Assembly (NCBI RefSeq): GCF_003576315.1
Contig: NZ_QWFZ01000033.1
Location: 278,653-342,652 of the forward strand
DNA length: 64,000 bases
From: Henriciella mobilis
GTDB taxonomy: Bacteria > Pseudomonadota > Alphaproteobacteria > Caulobacterales > Hyphomonadaceae
Direction: 5' to 3'
Part shown: one piece after another, positions 18,215 to 26,384 of the stretch
How the letters are laid out: each line of letters starts with the position of its first letter
Position numbering within the stretch: the stretch's first letter is position 1
Made by a program: the position numbers and the translations under genes
Notes under the pieces: generated by a model
What the model saw: the letters and a program-made list of their open reading frames with translations, nothing else
What the model was told of the DNA's origin: nothing
Databases searched by the model: none

Positions 18215-18913
18215 TTGTTTAAATCAATCATGACCTGCGCCGGCCTGGCCGCTTTCGGCGCAATGGGCCTTGCTGCGACGGCGCAGCAGGCCCCTCAGGC
18301 CGAGCCAGCCCAGCAGCAGCAGCAGATTCCGCCAGCCATCGTCGGTGCGCTTGGAGGCTTGCACGTTGCTGTCCTTCAGGACGCGGAAGGCGGCGTCGTC
18401 ACGGTGCAGAACCCGCAGGGCGAGAATGCTGTTGTGCTGTTCCTTGAACCGGGAGCAGCGGAAGAGGCAATGCAGAACCCCGCGATTGCCGATATGTCCG
18501 TTGCGACCATTCCGCTGTTGCAGATGATGGGGAGCTGGCAAGGTCCCGTCGTGTTCGAGGCAAGCAGCGAAGAAATCAGTTACGCGAACGGCCTGAATGC
18601 CGATGATGCGGATTACGGCGCACCTGTCTTCTTTGTCCTGATCGACGGGAAGGAAGCCCAGATCGAGGCTGGTGCCGGGCCGATCACGCCCATTCTTCTC
18701 AGCTCCGGTGACGCTGCCGACATGGCGGCGCAGGTCTCTGCACAGGGCGTTGAGGCCAGCAATGTAGAAGTCATGCCGATCGAATTCGGGGCCGTGATCA
18801 GCCAACTCGCATCCATGCAGCAGGATCAGGGCTACCGCGTGTTTACCCATCCCGATACGGCTGCGCTCATCCAGTCCGCCCAGTCCGGCACAGAAGGAAA
18901 CAGTCAGCAATGA
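18215..18913 (+). CDS. Secreted hypothetical protein, possibly Tic22-like
   Basis: 232-aa protein with an N-terminal signal peptide (hydrophobic residues about 8-23, likely cut after ATAQQA), a short Gln/Pro/Ala-rich linker, then an alpha/beta region. The TTG at 18215 is chosen as start because AGGAG lies 7 bp upstream; the ATG at 18230 is too far from it. The pattern of VPLLQMM, APVFFVLIDG and an ITPIL segment recalls Tic22-type periplasmic proteins, but this is a weak resemblance. Its stop overlaps the start of the hydrolase (ATGA), so the two are coupled. Confidence 0.65.
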   Translation: MFKSIMTCAGLAAFGAMGLAATAQQAPQAEPAQQQQQIPPAIVGALGGLHVAVLQDAEGGVVTVQNPQGENAVVLFLEPGAAEEAMQNPAIADMSVATIPLLQMMGSWQGPVVFEASSEEISYANGLNADDADYGAPVFFVLIDGKEAQIEAGAGPITPILLSSGDAADMAAQVSAQGVEASNVEVMPIEFGAVISQLASMQQDQGYRVFTHPDTAALIQSAQSGTEGNSQQ

Positions 18914-19875
18914 ATCCGGAATTCCGTGACGTGGAGACGAATGGCGTCAAGCTAAGGGTCGCCATCGCTGGCCAGGGGCCACTTGTTCTCTTCGTCCACG
19001 GATTTCCGGAAAGCTGGTACTCCTGGCGCCATCAGCTGGAAGCGGTCTCGGCGGCGGGCTTCACCGCAGCGGCCATTGATGTACGTGGCTATGGCGGGTC
19101 GGACAAGCCGCATCCCGTCGAAGCCTATTCGATGGAAAACCTGACGGCCGACATTGCAGGCGTTGCAAAGGCTTTGCAGCCGGAAGCGCCGGCAATTGTC
19201 GTTGGACATGACTGGGGCGCTCCGCTCGCCTGGAACTCGGCCTTGCTGTTCCCGGACCAGTTTCGCGCCGTTGCCGGGCTGTCGGTTCCCTACATTCCGC
19301 CTGGCGACAAACCGGCGATTCAGGTCTTCCGTGAGTTCTTTACTGCGCGCGGGATGTTCTTCTACCAGGTCTATTTCCAGGATGAGGGCCCGCCGGAGGC
19401 CGAGCTCGAAGCCGATCCGGCAGCGACGATCCGCCGGTTCTACTACGCGATCAGCGGCGATGCGCCCGACGGGACCTGGCCCATCGACAAAAAGCATGGC
19501 GACACGTTGCTTCATCGCCTGCCCGAGCCGGACATGCCGTTGCCATGGCTCAGCAAGGAAGACGTTGATTATTACGCCTCGCAATTTGCCCAGTCCGGCT
19601 TTCGCGGCCCGCTCAACCGCTACCGCAATCATGAGCGCGACCATGCTTTTCTGACGGCGCTGGACGATCACAAGATCTATCAGCCTAGCCTTTTTATCGG
19701 CGGTACCCGGGATCTCGTGCTGAAGATGTTTCCCGGCGATCCAGTCGAGATGATGAAGCCGAACCTTCCGGGCCTGCGAGGCGCACGTCTCCTCGAAGGG
19801 TGTGGTCACTGGACACAGCAGGAACGCCCGAATGAAGTGAACAGGCTCCTCGTCGACTGGCTCGCGACGCTTTAG
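18910..19875 (+). CDS. Alpha/beta-fold hydrolase, epoxide hydrolase-like
   Basis: 321-aa alpha/beta hydrolase. Visible: oxyanion-hole HGFPESWYSWR (30-40), nucleophile Asp101 in GHDWGAP, a probable acid Asp in GGTRDLVLKM and the catalytic His in GCGHWTQQE near the C-terminus. An Asp nucleophile in this context marks epoxide hydrolases and haloalkane dehalogenases; the WYSWRHQ segment favours epoxide hydrolase. The cap-domain tyrosines are not individually resolved. It follows the secreted protein with an ATGA overlap and is convergent with the M20 gene. Confidence 0.87.
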   Translation: MNPEFRDVETNGVKLRVAIAGQGPLVLFVHGFPESWYSWRHQLEAVSAAGFTAAAIDVRGYGGSDKPHPVEAYSMENLTADIAGVAKALQPEAPAIVVGHDWGAPLAWNSALLFPDQFRAVAGLSVPYIPPGDKPAIQVFREFFTARGMFFYQVYFQDEGPPEAELEADPAATIRRFYYAISGDAPDGTWPIDKKHGDTLLHRLPEPDMPLPWLSKEDVDYYASQFAQSGFRGPLNRYRNHERDHAFLTALDDHKIYQPSLFIGGTRDLVLKMFPGDPVEMMKPNLPGLRGARLLEGCGHWTQQERPNEVNRLLVDWLATL

Positions 19876-19884
19876 CGGTTGGCA

Positions 19885-21249
19885 TCACCCATCATTGAAC
19901 AGCGCCATCGCAGCCGCTGTCATGGATTTCACGCCCGTCTCGATAGTCGGGGCAGCGTCAGGCGCGAAGAAGGGAGAGTGCAGCGAGGGAAGGCTGGTCT
20001 CGCCATTCCGGGCCTGTTCATAGGTCTCGGGCGATATGGCGCCGAGCCAGAAGATCAGGCCCGGCACGTCTTCCTGCGTACGGCCGAACTGGGAAAAGTC
20101 CTCGCCGCCCATAACGGGTGTGACCTCAGTCACGTTGTCCTCGCCGATCGCGCCGCTAATCGCGGCCATGGCGGTACTGGTGAGTGCGGGATCATTGTAG
20201 GTCGACGGCGTGTAGTCGGAATCGATTGAAATTTCCGGTTCTGGGGCGCCGAACGCTTCGGCTTCAGCCTTCGCAATACGCTTGATACCATCGAGCAGAA
20301 GCTGGCGTGTGGCATCATCATAGGAGCGAACGGTCAGCAGCAATTCGGCCGAGTCCGAGATGATGTTGTGCTTGGCGCCGGCGGTGAACGCGCCGACTGT
20401 CACCACAGCCGGCTTCTGGGGGTCGACATTGCGCGAGACCAGCGTCTGGAGCGCCATCACGATGGCCGAGCCGACCACGATAGGGTCCTTGGTGGTGTGA
20501 GGGTAGGCCCCATGACCGCCGACCCCCTTCACGTGGATATCGACGCTGTCGACATTGGCCAGTGCATAGCCGGATGAGTAGGCTACTGTGCCGGCGGGCG
20601 CAGAGGCCGACACGTGAAGAGCAAGATTATAGTCCGGCAGCGGGAAATCATCATACAGCCCGTCCTCGATCATCGCCTTGGCGCCCAGGCCGAGTTCCTC
20701 TGCCGGCTGGGCGATCATCACCAGCGTGCCTGACCAGTCATCCTTGTTCTCGATCAGCTTGCGGGCTGTGCCGATCCAGCTGGTCATGTGGATATCATGG
20801 CCGCAGGCATGCATCACCGGGCTTTCAACGCCCGTCCAGGTCACGCTGGTCACCTTGGAAGCGTATTCGAGCCCGGTCTGCTCGGGCACCGGCAGGGCAT
20901 CCATGTCAGCGCGGATCAGGACGGTCGGGCCGTCGCCATTCTCATAGACGCCAACGACGCCGTAACCGCCGACGTCGTCTCGCACAGTGCCTTCGTCGCG
21001 CATCGATTTCTGGCGAACCCAGTCCTCGCCGATCCGGGTCGAGACGCTGAAACCGAGCGCTTCAAGCTCGGCAGCCATGATCGAGGCTGATGTTGATTCC
21101 TTGAAGGAAAGCTCCGGATTGCTGTGTAGCCAGGTGTAGACGTCGATCAGCTCGGTGTCCGGGGTTGGTTTCGATTGCTGGGCTGAAACGGGCAGCGCGG
21201 TTGCGATTGCAAGTGCGGAGAGCGAAATGGCGAGACGGCTGAACTTCAT
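19885..21249 (-). CDS. Secreted M20-family amidohydrolase (aminoacylase/HipO-like)
   Basis: 454-aa zinc metallohydrolase exported by a signal peptide (about residues 1-24, cut near VSAQQ). Visible: metal-binding HACGHDIHM, the conserved PAEELG (catalytic Glu), a dimerisation-domain segment GVGGHGAYPH and the C-terminal MGGEDFSQFG. Members cleave N-acyl amino acids or amide conjugates; the export signal suggests action on peptides or conjugates in the periplasm. It is convergent with the epoxide hydrolase gene (about 10 bp between stops) and stands as a single gene. Confidence 0.88.
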   Translation of the reverse strand: MKFSRLAISLSALAIATALPVSAQQSKPTPDTELIDVYTWLHSNPELSFKESTSASIMAAELEALGFSVSTRIGEDWVRQKSMRDEGTVRDDVGGYGVVGVYENGDGPTVLIRADMDALPVPEQTGLEYASKVTSVTWTGVESPVMHACGHDIHMTSWIGTARKLIENKDDWSGTLVMIAQPAEELGLGAKAMIEDGLYDDFPLPDYNLALHVSASAPAGTVAYSSGYALANVDSVDIHVKGVGGHGAYPHTTKDPIVVGSAIVMALQTLVSRNVDPQKPAVVTVGAFTAGAKHNIISDSAELLLTVRSYDDATRQLLLDGIKRIAKAEAEAFGAPEPEISIDSDYTPSTYNDPALTSTAMAAISGAIGEDNVTEVTPVMGGEDFSQFGRTQEDVPGLIFWLGAISPETYEQARNGETSLPSLHSPFFAPDAAPTIETGVKSMTAAAMALFNDG

Positions 21250-21408
21250 CCTGGCATCCTTCCATACGGGTTGGCTTGCGCCACCCTAACAGATGCGGGG
21301 CATACGGCCAGCGGTGCTTTGGGCGCGCCGCAGGAAATCTCGAAAAGCTTTTGCGCCATGCGGCCCCTCGGCTACACTGTCCACCAGACGCCACAGTGAG
21401 GGGACGCC

Positions 21409-22179
21409 ATGAGCGACACAACACCGCCGTCACCGCCGCCGCCAGACAAGCCGCCGGAGCAGCCATCAGCCGCGGTCAGCCACTCGGCTGCAAAGACGCC
21501 CCAGCCGAGCAAGGGTGAGCTTCTGGACCGGAACCTCCTGCAGCCGATGAAGGTCTATACGCACTCGCCCATCCTTTACTGGTGGCCGATCTGGCTGCTT
21601 GGCTTTGTCTTCTATTTCCTTCAGGCGACGGGAATCGTGGGGGAGCTGACCAATCAGAAAGTGCTTGGCCTGATTTTCGTTTTCACGCTGGCCTTCGTCA
21701 TCTTCTCGACAACGGTCAGGCTGCGCGGGGCCAATTCCGTCATATTCGGCCTGATCCTGGTGATTGGGTTTATCCTGCTGACCTTCGCCAACCTCTCTGG
21801 CCCGATCGCGGATTTCCTCGCCCAGCTTGATATCCGGATGAGCAACATGTTCTACCTGGTGACGGCCGTGCTGATCTTCGTACAGTGGGCGCTAATGATC
21901 TTCGGCTTCGACAAGGTCCGCTACTGGGAGATCGTGCCCGGACAGCTGCATGAGCGCGTCTTCTGGGGCAGCGGGGACAGGGCCGAAAGCGGCGCAAATG
22001 CCCGGTGCCGCTACCGTTCGGACGATTTCCTGCGTCACCGTATTCTCGGTCTTGTCGTGACAGGTGATATTGAAGTCACGCTCGGTGATGGCGAGGTCTG
22101 GCACATGCACAACGTTCTCTTCGCCAAACAGCGCACGCGCCGCATGAATGAGCTGATCGTCACGCGGCCAGTTGATTGA
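21409..22179 (+). CDS. Hypothetical membrane protein with proline-rich N-terminus
   Basis: 256-aa protein with a Pro/Ser-rich cytoplasmic start (residues 1-35), three to four hydrophobic helices (about 60-80, 86-105, 110-128, 143-165) and a soluble C-terminal domain of about 85 residues. The C-terminal part (VFWGSGDRAESGANARCRYR then HRILGLVVTGDIEVTLGDGEVWHM) could be a small beta-rich, membrane-PH-like fold. No family is recognised. Its last 20 bp overlap the convergent hypothetical gene. The start ATG at 21409 follows a GGGGACGCC stretch, a weak ribosome site. Confidence 0.65.
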   Translation: MSDTTPPSPPPPDKPPEQPSAAVSHSAAKTPQPSKGELLDRNLLQPMKVYTHSPILYWWPIWLLGFVFYFLQATGIVGELTNQKVLGLIFVFTLAFVIFSTTVRLRGANSVIFGLILVIGFILLTFANLSGPIADFLAQLDIRMSNMFYLVTAVLIFVQWALMIFGFDKVRYWEIVPGQLHERVFWGSGDRAESGANARCRYRSDDFLRHRILGLVVTGDIEVTLGDGEVWHMHNVLFAKQRTRRMNELIVTRPVD

Positions 22180-22792
22180 AGCTCGGGTGAAGTTTCGGCA
22201 AGTAACCACCTCTTAGCGCTTCAAGCGATGCCGATGGTGTCAGGCATCCAACGTGATCGGAAGGCAGGTCGGATACGGCCTGGTATCCGCCAAATGACCA
22301 TAAAAGCGCTCTGTCCTGCCATTTCAGCCAGGCGCGAGCGTCATGTTCGAACATCGCGCCGTCCGGCAGCCAATTTGCCGTGCAGCGAAGAAGTGGTAAT
22401 TTTTCCTGGCGGCGCGCCTGGACCTCGCCGGCGATCAGCGCATCAAGTTCACTCGCTGAAGGTGTCTCATCGAAAACTTTTCGAGAAATCAGTGCAGCGC
22501 GGAAGGCGAGGGCATCGCCGCGCCGGCATTCGAAGCATGGCCTGTGACCGGCCGCGAGCGCCGTCACCTCATCCAAAAAGAACAATTCGGTGTACTGGCC
22601 CGGCTGCATGAGTTTGCGGCGCCGCCCCTTGAACGCCAGCAAGCAGGTTATCCAGTGCCGGCTTGCCCAGTGTGTGGGTTTCAGCGTCTGGTCATCTCGG
22701 TGGAAACATCCACCGCGATTGCCCATGAACATGCCTCTTTCCGGCGCAGCGTGCACTTCACCAAACGGATCAACGCGGTTCTGAAGGACCAT
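22160..22792 (-). CDS. Conserved hypothetical protein with Ada-like Cys pair
   Basis: 210-aa protein of unknown function. The segment LAAGHRPCFECRRGD (about residues 78-92) resembles the GxRPCxxC zinc loop of Ada-type proteins, though only two cysteines of the usual four are close together. The N-terminal part (FMGNRGGCFHRDD, then WITCLLAFKGRRRKLM) is conserved in uncharacterised alphaproteobacterial proteins that I recall. Start 22792 has AAGG 9 bp upstream; a later start at 22732 is possible. It overlaps the convergent membrane protein gene by 20 bp. Confidence 0.62.
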   Translation of the reverse strand: MVLQNRVDPFGEVHAAPERGMFMGNRGGCFHRDDQTLKPTHWASRHWITCLLAFKGRRRKLMQPGQYTELFFLDEVTALAAGHRPCFECRRGDALAFRAALISRKVFDETPSASELDALIAGEVQARRQEKLPLLRCTANWLPDGAMFEHDARAWLKWQDRALLWSFGGYQAVSDLPSDHVGCLTPSASLEALRGGYLPKLHPSFNQLAA

Positions 22793-22873
22793 GGCTGAAG
22801 CCTTAAGGTCGCCAATAACCCTGATCCGATACCGCTGTTCGGTGTCGAGATTACGACAGCTGACAATCCAGAC

Positions 22874-24622
22874 TCAGCTCTCCCCGCCGAACTGCTCGGT
22901 CCAGGCGGTCACCTGATCGTCTTCGATCTTGCGGAAGAGAACGTCTGGCGGGGTGATAGCGAGGCCGTGCGGCAGCGCATCGAGCAGGCCGCCATATCCA
23001 TCCCGCCCGATCCGGTCGGCGCGCAGGGTCCGGTTGTCCTCAGGGATGCCGAGAGCATCGAGGATCATCCTGGCGGCTTTCGGAATGATCGGCTGGGCGA
23101 TGATGCCGAACAAGGCAGCGAGGTTCAGGCCAGTCCGGACACCGACTGCGGCTGCGTCGACGTCGCTCTTGTACTTTACCCAGGGCTCGGCCTTGGTGAG
23201 GTATTCATTGCCCGCCGCCCAGATCGCCCGCGTCTCGGCGGCAGCCTTCCGGAAGTCCATGTTCTCGTAATGCTCGAAGAGCTGCGGCAGCCGCGTTTCC
23301 AGTTCCGAGACCATCCAGGCTTCCGCCTCGCCAGTCTCGCCCGCCGACGGCACCTGTCCGTCGAATTTCGAGGCGCAGTACTTCGTGATCCGGTTGACGA
23401 AATTGCCGAGCACATTGGCAAGATCGGAATTGATCGAGGCCTGGAAGCCCTCCCAGGTAAAGGCCGCGTCGGAGCCTTCGGGCGCATTTGCCGTCAGGTA
23501 CCAACGCCAGTAGTCGGCCGGAAGCAGGTCCAGCGCCTGGTCCATGAAGACGCCGCGCTTGTTCGAGGTCGAGAACTTGCCGCCATACCAGGTGACCCAG
23601 TTGAAGGCCTTGAGCTGGTCGACCAGCTTCCAGGGTTCTTTCGACCCGATAATGGTTACCGGGAAGGAGACCGTGTGGAACGCGACATTGTCCTTGCCCA
23701 TGAACTGGATGTATTCGACATTGTCGGCCCCTTCATCCGTCCGCCACCAGTTGCGCCAGGCGTCGGGTTGGCCGGTGGCTTTGGACCATTCTTCGGTTGC
23801 GCCAATATATTCAACCGGAGCATCAAACCAGACATAGAAGACCTTTTTTTCAAAGCCTTCCCGGATCGATCCGTCCGGGTTTGTGACGGGCACGCCCCAT
23901 GACAGGTCGCGCGTGATGGCGCGGTCGCGCAGGCCTTCATCCAGCCATTTCAGGGCGATCGAGCGGGCAAGCTGCGGCCAGTCCTTTGACTGCTCGACCC
24001 ATTGCCGGATCGTGTCCTGCATCTTTGACTGCAAGAGGAAGAGGTGGCGCGTCTCGCGGACCTCGACATTCTTCGATCCGGAGACCGCAGAATAGGGATC
24101 AATCAGGTCGACCGGGTCGAGCAGGCGCCCGCAATTGTCGCACTGGTCGCCGCGGGCCTTCTCGAAGTCGCAATGCGGGCAGGTGCCTTCGACATAGCGG
24201 TCCGGCAGGAAACGCCCGTCATCGATGGAGTAGACCTGTTCCATCACCCGCTCTTCGATCAGGCCTTCGGCCTCGAGCACATGTGCGAAATGCTGGGTGA
24301 GGCGGGCATTCTCCTCGCCCGAGGACCGGCCGAAATAATCGTAGGAGAGCTCAAAGCCTTCACCAGCCTTCTTCTGGATCTCGTGTTGCTCGTCGCAATA
24401 GGCGCGAACCGACATGCCGGCCGCCTGTGCGGCGAGTTCGGCAGGCGTGCCGTGTTCGTCCGTCGCGCAGATATACAGGACATCGTGTCCGCGAAGGCGC
24501 TGGAAGCGCGCATAGACATCAGCCGGCAGCATCGATCCTGCGAGATTGCCGAGATGCTTGACCCCATTGATGTAGGGCAGGGCGGACGTAACGAGAATGC
24601 GGCGTTGGCCTGGTGTCGTCAT
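22874..24622 (-). CDS. metG: Methionyl-tRNA synthetase
   Basis: 582-aa class I aminoacyl-tRNA synthetase that charges tRNA-Met. Visible: the HIGH-equivalent HLGN at 23-26, zinc-knuckle cysteines C148, C151, C161 and C164, and the KMSKS-equivalent KFSTSNK at 349-355. The last 230 residues form the anticodon-binding helix bundle. There is no C-terminal EMAP/Trbp111 tRNA-binding domain, so it is a short form. It is divergent from the DUF1761 gene, with about 110 bp between them. Confidence 0.95.
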   Translation of the reverse strand: MTTPGQRRILVTSALPYINGVKHLGNLAGSMLPADVYARFQRLRGHDVLYICATDEHGTPAELAAQAAGMSVRAYCDEQHEIQKKAGEGFELSYDYFGRSSGEENARLTQHFAHVLEAEGLIEERVMEQVYSIDDGRFLPDRYVEGTCPHCDFEKARGDQCDNCGRLLDPVDLIDPYSAVSGSKNVEVRETRHLFLLQSKMQDTIRQWVEQSKDWPQLARSIALKWLDEGLRDRAITRDLSWGVPVTNPDGSIREGFEKKVFYVWFDAPVEYIGATEEWSKATGQPDAWRNWWRTDEGADNVEYIQFMGKDNVAFHTVSFPVTIIGSKEPWKLVDQLKAFNWVTWYGGKFSTSNKRGVFMDQALDLLPADYWRWYLTANAPEGSDAAFTWEGFQASINSDLANVLGNFVNRITKYCASKFDGQVPSAGETGEAEAWMVSELETRLPQLFEHYENMDFRKAAAETRAIWAAGNEYLTKAEPWVKYKSDVDAAAVGVRTGLNLAALFGIIAQPIIPKAARMILDALGIPEDNRTLRADRIGRDGYGGLLDALPHGLAITPPDVLFRKIEDDQVTAWTEQFGGES

Positions 24623-24733
24623 GGTGTCTTCCGTCGATCAGCGATTGAGGGCAAGCTGCATGCCCCGCGCGGGTGGGCGACACTCATAGCGCGGTGAATA
24701 CAAAATGAAACGGGGCAAGGGAGGATCATGCAC

Positions 24734-25195
24734 ATGCCACGTCTGGCGAATGTAAACCTGTTGGGCGTCCTGCTCGCGGCAATCGCAATCTATTTTGTCG
24801 GCTTCCTATGGTACGGACTATTGTTTTCCGAAGCCTACATGAACGGCATCGGCGTTTTTTTCAATGAGGCCGGAGACACGGTCCGCTGGCTTGAGGCGGA
24901 CGGGATCAGCACGCGCACCGGCATGGGCGAGGAGGGGGCCTGGATGGCCGCCGGCTTCCTGATTCCGCTCGTGCTTTCCTTCGGACTGGGCTATTTTCTG
25001 AAGACACAGGCTATTTCTTCGATCGGGGGCGCTGCGGGCTTTGGCCTTGTTCTGTCACTTCTGATTGGAGTGCCGCTGATGGCCTACGGGCTGGTCTATT
25101 CACCCTGGCATTCCTGGCCGGCGTTCCTGGTCGATGCGTCTCACACAGTCGTAAGCTTCGTTGCAGGCTGTATCGTGCTGTCATTCTTCGACTGA
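24734..25195 (+). CDS. DUF1761 family membrane protein
   Basis: 153-aa integral membrane protein with four hydrophobic segments and the DUF1761 opening NVNLLGVLLAAIAIYFVGFLWYG. Function is unknown. The ATG at 24734 is preferred over 24728 because the GGGAGG ribosome site is then 9 bp upstream rather than 3. A bidirectional terminator follows immediately. Confidence 0.8.
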   Translation: MPRLANVNLLGVLLAAIAIYFVGFLWYGLLFSEAYMNGIGVFFNEAGDTVRWLEADGISTRTGMGEEGAWMAAGFLIPLVLSFGLGYFLKTQAISSIGGAAGFGLVLSLLIGVPLMAYGLVYSPWHSWPAFLVDASHTVVSFVAGCIVLSFFD

Positions 25196-25200
25196 TGCGA

Positions 25201-25233
25201 AAGGCCCGCCGCTGCTCAGGCAGGGCGGGCCTT
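25201..25233. terminator. Bidirectional rho-independent terminator
   Basis: 10-bp GC-rich stem (25201-25210 with 25224-25233) with a 13-nt loop. It lies between the convergent DUF1761 and OmpA-like genes; As before and Ts after the stem suit use from both directions. Confidence 0.7.
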
Positions 25234-25259
25234 GTCCGGACTATCCTTGTTGGGCGGGT

Positions 25260-25712
25260 CTAGCCGACCTGGGCGGGTGTTGCCTGCAGGGTCAGCTTGA
25301 CGTTCCGTGCCATGACGGCGTCCTGCGGGGCCGCAGAGACGTCCATTTTGAGATTGGCGTTAACGGCGCGAATGCCGTGGGAATCGAGCGCCTCGACAAT
25401 GGCGGCGCGGCGGGCCGCGGCGAGCGTCAGCTTGTCAGCTTCCGCTTCGGCATCGTTGGCGCTGGCAAGGCCGGTGATCGACGTCACGGCGCAACCGCTC
25501 AGCTGATCATGGGTCTCGCGGATGACACCGCGGGCAAAGGGTGTGAGCTCGGCCTGGCCGGGTTCGAAATAGATCGTCAGGTCTATGTCGTCGCAGGCCT
25601 GTGCGGCTGGCGCGAAGTACGGGTCGGAGGGAGGTGTGCGCGCATCGTCGGCCAGGGCCGGCATCGTGAAGACAGAAATCGCAGCGCAGGCAGTGATGAT
25701 CGACTTGCTCAT
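25260..25712 (-). CDS. Small secreted OmpA-like protein
   Basis: 150-aa protein with a signal peptide (about residues 1-21, cut after ALA) and a domain with the OmpA C-terminal pattern: DLTIYFEPGQAELTPFARGVI (strand plus helix), then a second strand VTSITGLASAND and a helix in which RRAAIVEALDSHGI matches the usual RA..V...L...G repeat. The Asp/Arg pair that binds diaminopimelate in true OmpA domains is not clear here, so peptidoglycan binding is uncertain. A DNA stem-loop downstream ends both this gene and the convergent one. Confidence 0.72.
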   Translation of the reverse strand: MSKSIITACAAISVFTMPALADDARTPPSDPYFAPAAQACDDIDLTIYFEPGQAELTPFARGVIRETHDQLSGCAVTSITGLASANDAEAEADKLTLAAARRAAIVEALDSHGIRAVNANLKMDVSAAPQDAVMARNVKLTLQATPAQVG

Positions 25713-25853
25713 TTTATTGCTCCTTCTTGCGATACTGAAGGAACAACGCAGCGGCGGCGAAAAAGTGCCGCAAACCGGGTCAAATGTGGCAATGCGGTGA
25801 TCTTACAAAGGAATCTTGCCCTCCAGCGCCGCGCGCCTTAAACGGACTGCGTC

Positions 25854-25929
25854 GCCGGTATAGCTCAGCTGGTAGAGCACCTGATTTGTAATCAGGGGGT
25901 CGGGGGTTCAAGTCCCTCTGCCGGCACCA
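25854..25929 (+). tRNA. tRNA-Thr (anticodon TGT)
   Basis: 76-nt cloverleaf including encoded CCA. Acceptor arms are 25854-25860 and 25919-25925. The D-arm contains AGCTCAGCTGGTAGAGC. The anticodon loop is TTTGTAA with TGT at 25887-25889, and the T-arm contains GGTTCAAGTCC. The 3' half from the anticodon loop onward is duplicated 1,661 bp downstream, marking it as an integration site. Confidence 0.95.
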
Positions 25930-25930
25930 C
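25885..25930 (+). repeat. attL-like core: 46-bp direct repeat (tRNA-Thr 3' half)
   Basis: Covers the anticodon loop through CCA plus one base. It is identical to 27546-27591. This is the classical footprint of tyrosine-recombinase insertion at a tRNA anticodon loop: one copy completes the tRNA and the second closes the island. Confidence 0.92.
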
Positions 25931-25967
25931 TGTCACCATTGCAGTTTCAGCGATTTGTGAGCGGTTT

Positions 25968-26003
25968 CATTCCGACTCTCATTCCGACTCGCATTCCGAC
26001 TCC
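25968..26003 (+). repeat. Three tandem 12-bp repeats (CATTCCGACTCN)
   Basis: Copies at 25968-25979, 25980-25991 and 25992-26003 differ only in the last base. A fourth same-strand copy is at 27452-27463, and an inverted 8-bp part (GTCGGAAT) at 27507-27514. Location just inside both island ends suggests arm-type recombinase or directionality-factor sites. Confidence 0.75.
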
Positions 26004-26033
26004 TGTTCTAGTTAGGTGCTCAGAAGAGAGCGG

Positions 26034-26384
26034 ATGGGGAAAGGCGGGATGGTCGAATCTGAGCAAAAAGAGGGAAACAGACCGCAGTTTAAGGCGTGGA
26101 GGCAATATGCTGGTCTGACGCAAGGGCAAGTTGCGGAAAAAATCAATTTTACAAGGAGCTACGTTGCCAAACTCGAAGGAGGCGACCGAAATGTGTCGCT
26201 TGGCTATCTCGTGGCCTTTGCTCAAGCTGTCTGTGCACCCTCGGTGCACGCGCTTTTTTTGCTACCGCATAATGTGACTGGCGAGGCAGGACGTCTGACC
26301 GAGTGCTATCTTGGTTTGCCTCAACACAAACAATTGTTACTCGTCGGCTTGGCTGAGGCTCTGTCGGACAACGGCTCTGACTAG
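26034..26384 (+). CDS. XRE-family HTH transcriptional regulator (island gene)
   Basis: 116-aa protein built around one helix-turn-helix (about residues 20-75): FKAWRQYAGLTQGQVAEKI, then FTRSYVAKLEGGDRNVSLGYL, the typical XRE/Cro pattern. A short C-terminal region (about 76-116) has no clear domain. The frame opens at a GTG (26016), but the ATG at 26034 with GAAGAGAG upstream is preferred; ATG 26049 is also possible. It faces the membrane-protein gene, sharing the CTAG at 26381-26384, so the two overlap at their ends. It could repress its own or the partner gene's promoter. Confidence 0.8.
   Translation: MGKGGMVESEQKEGNRPQFKAWRQYAGLTQGQVAEKINFTRSYVAKLEGGDRNVSLGYLVAFAQAVCAPSVHALFLLPHNVTGEAGRLTECYLGLPQHKQLLLVGLAEALSDNGSD

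Noticed and set aside
25968..26003. Tandem 12-bp repeats as a small CRISPR-like array
   Set aside because: There are no spacers between copies, no cas genes, and copies also lie at the other island end; integrase-type sites fit better.
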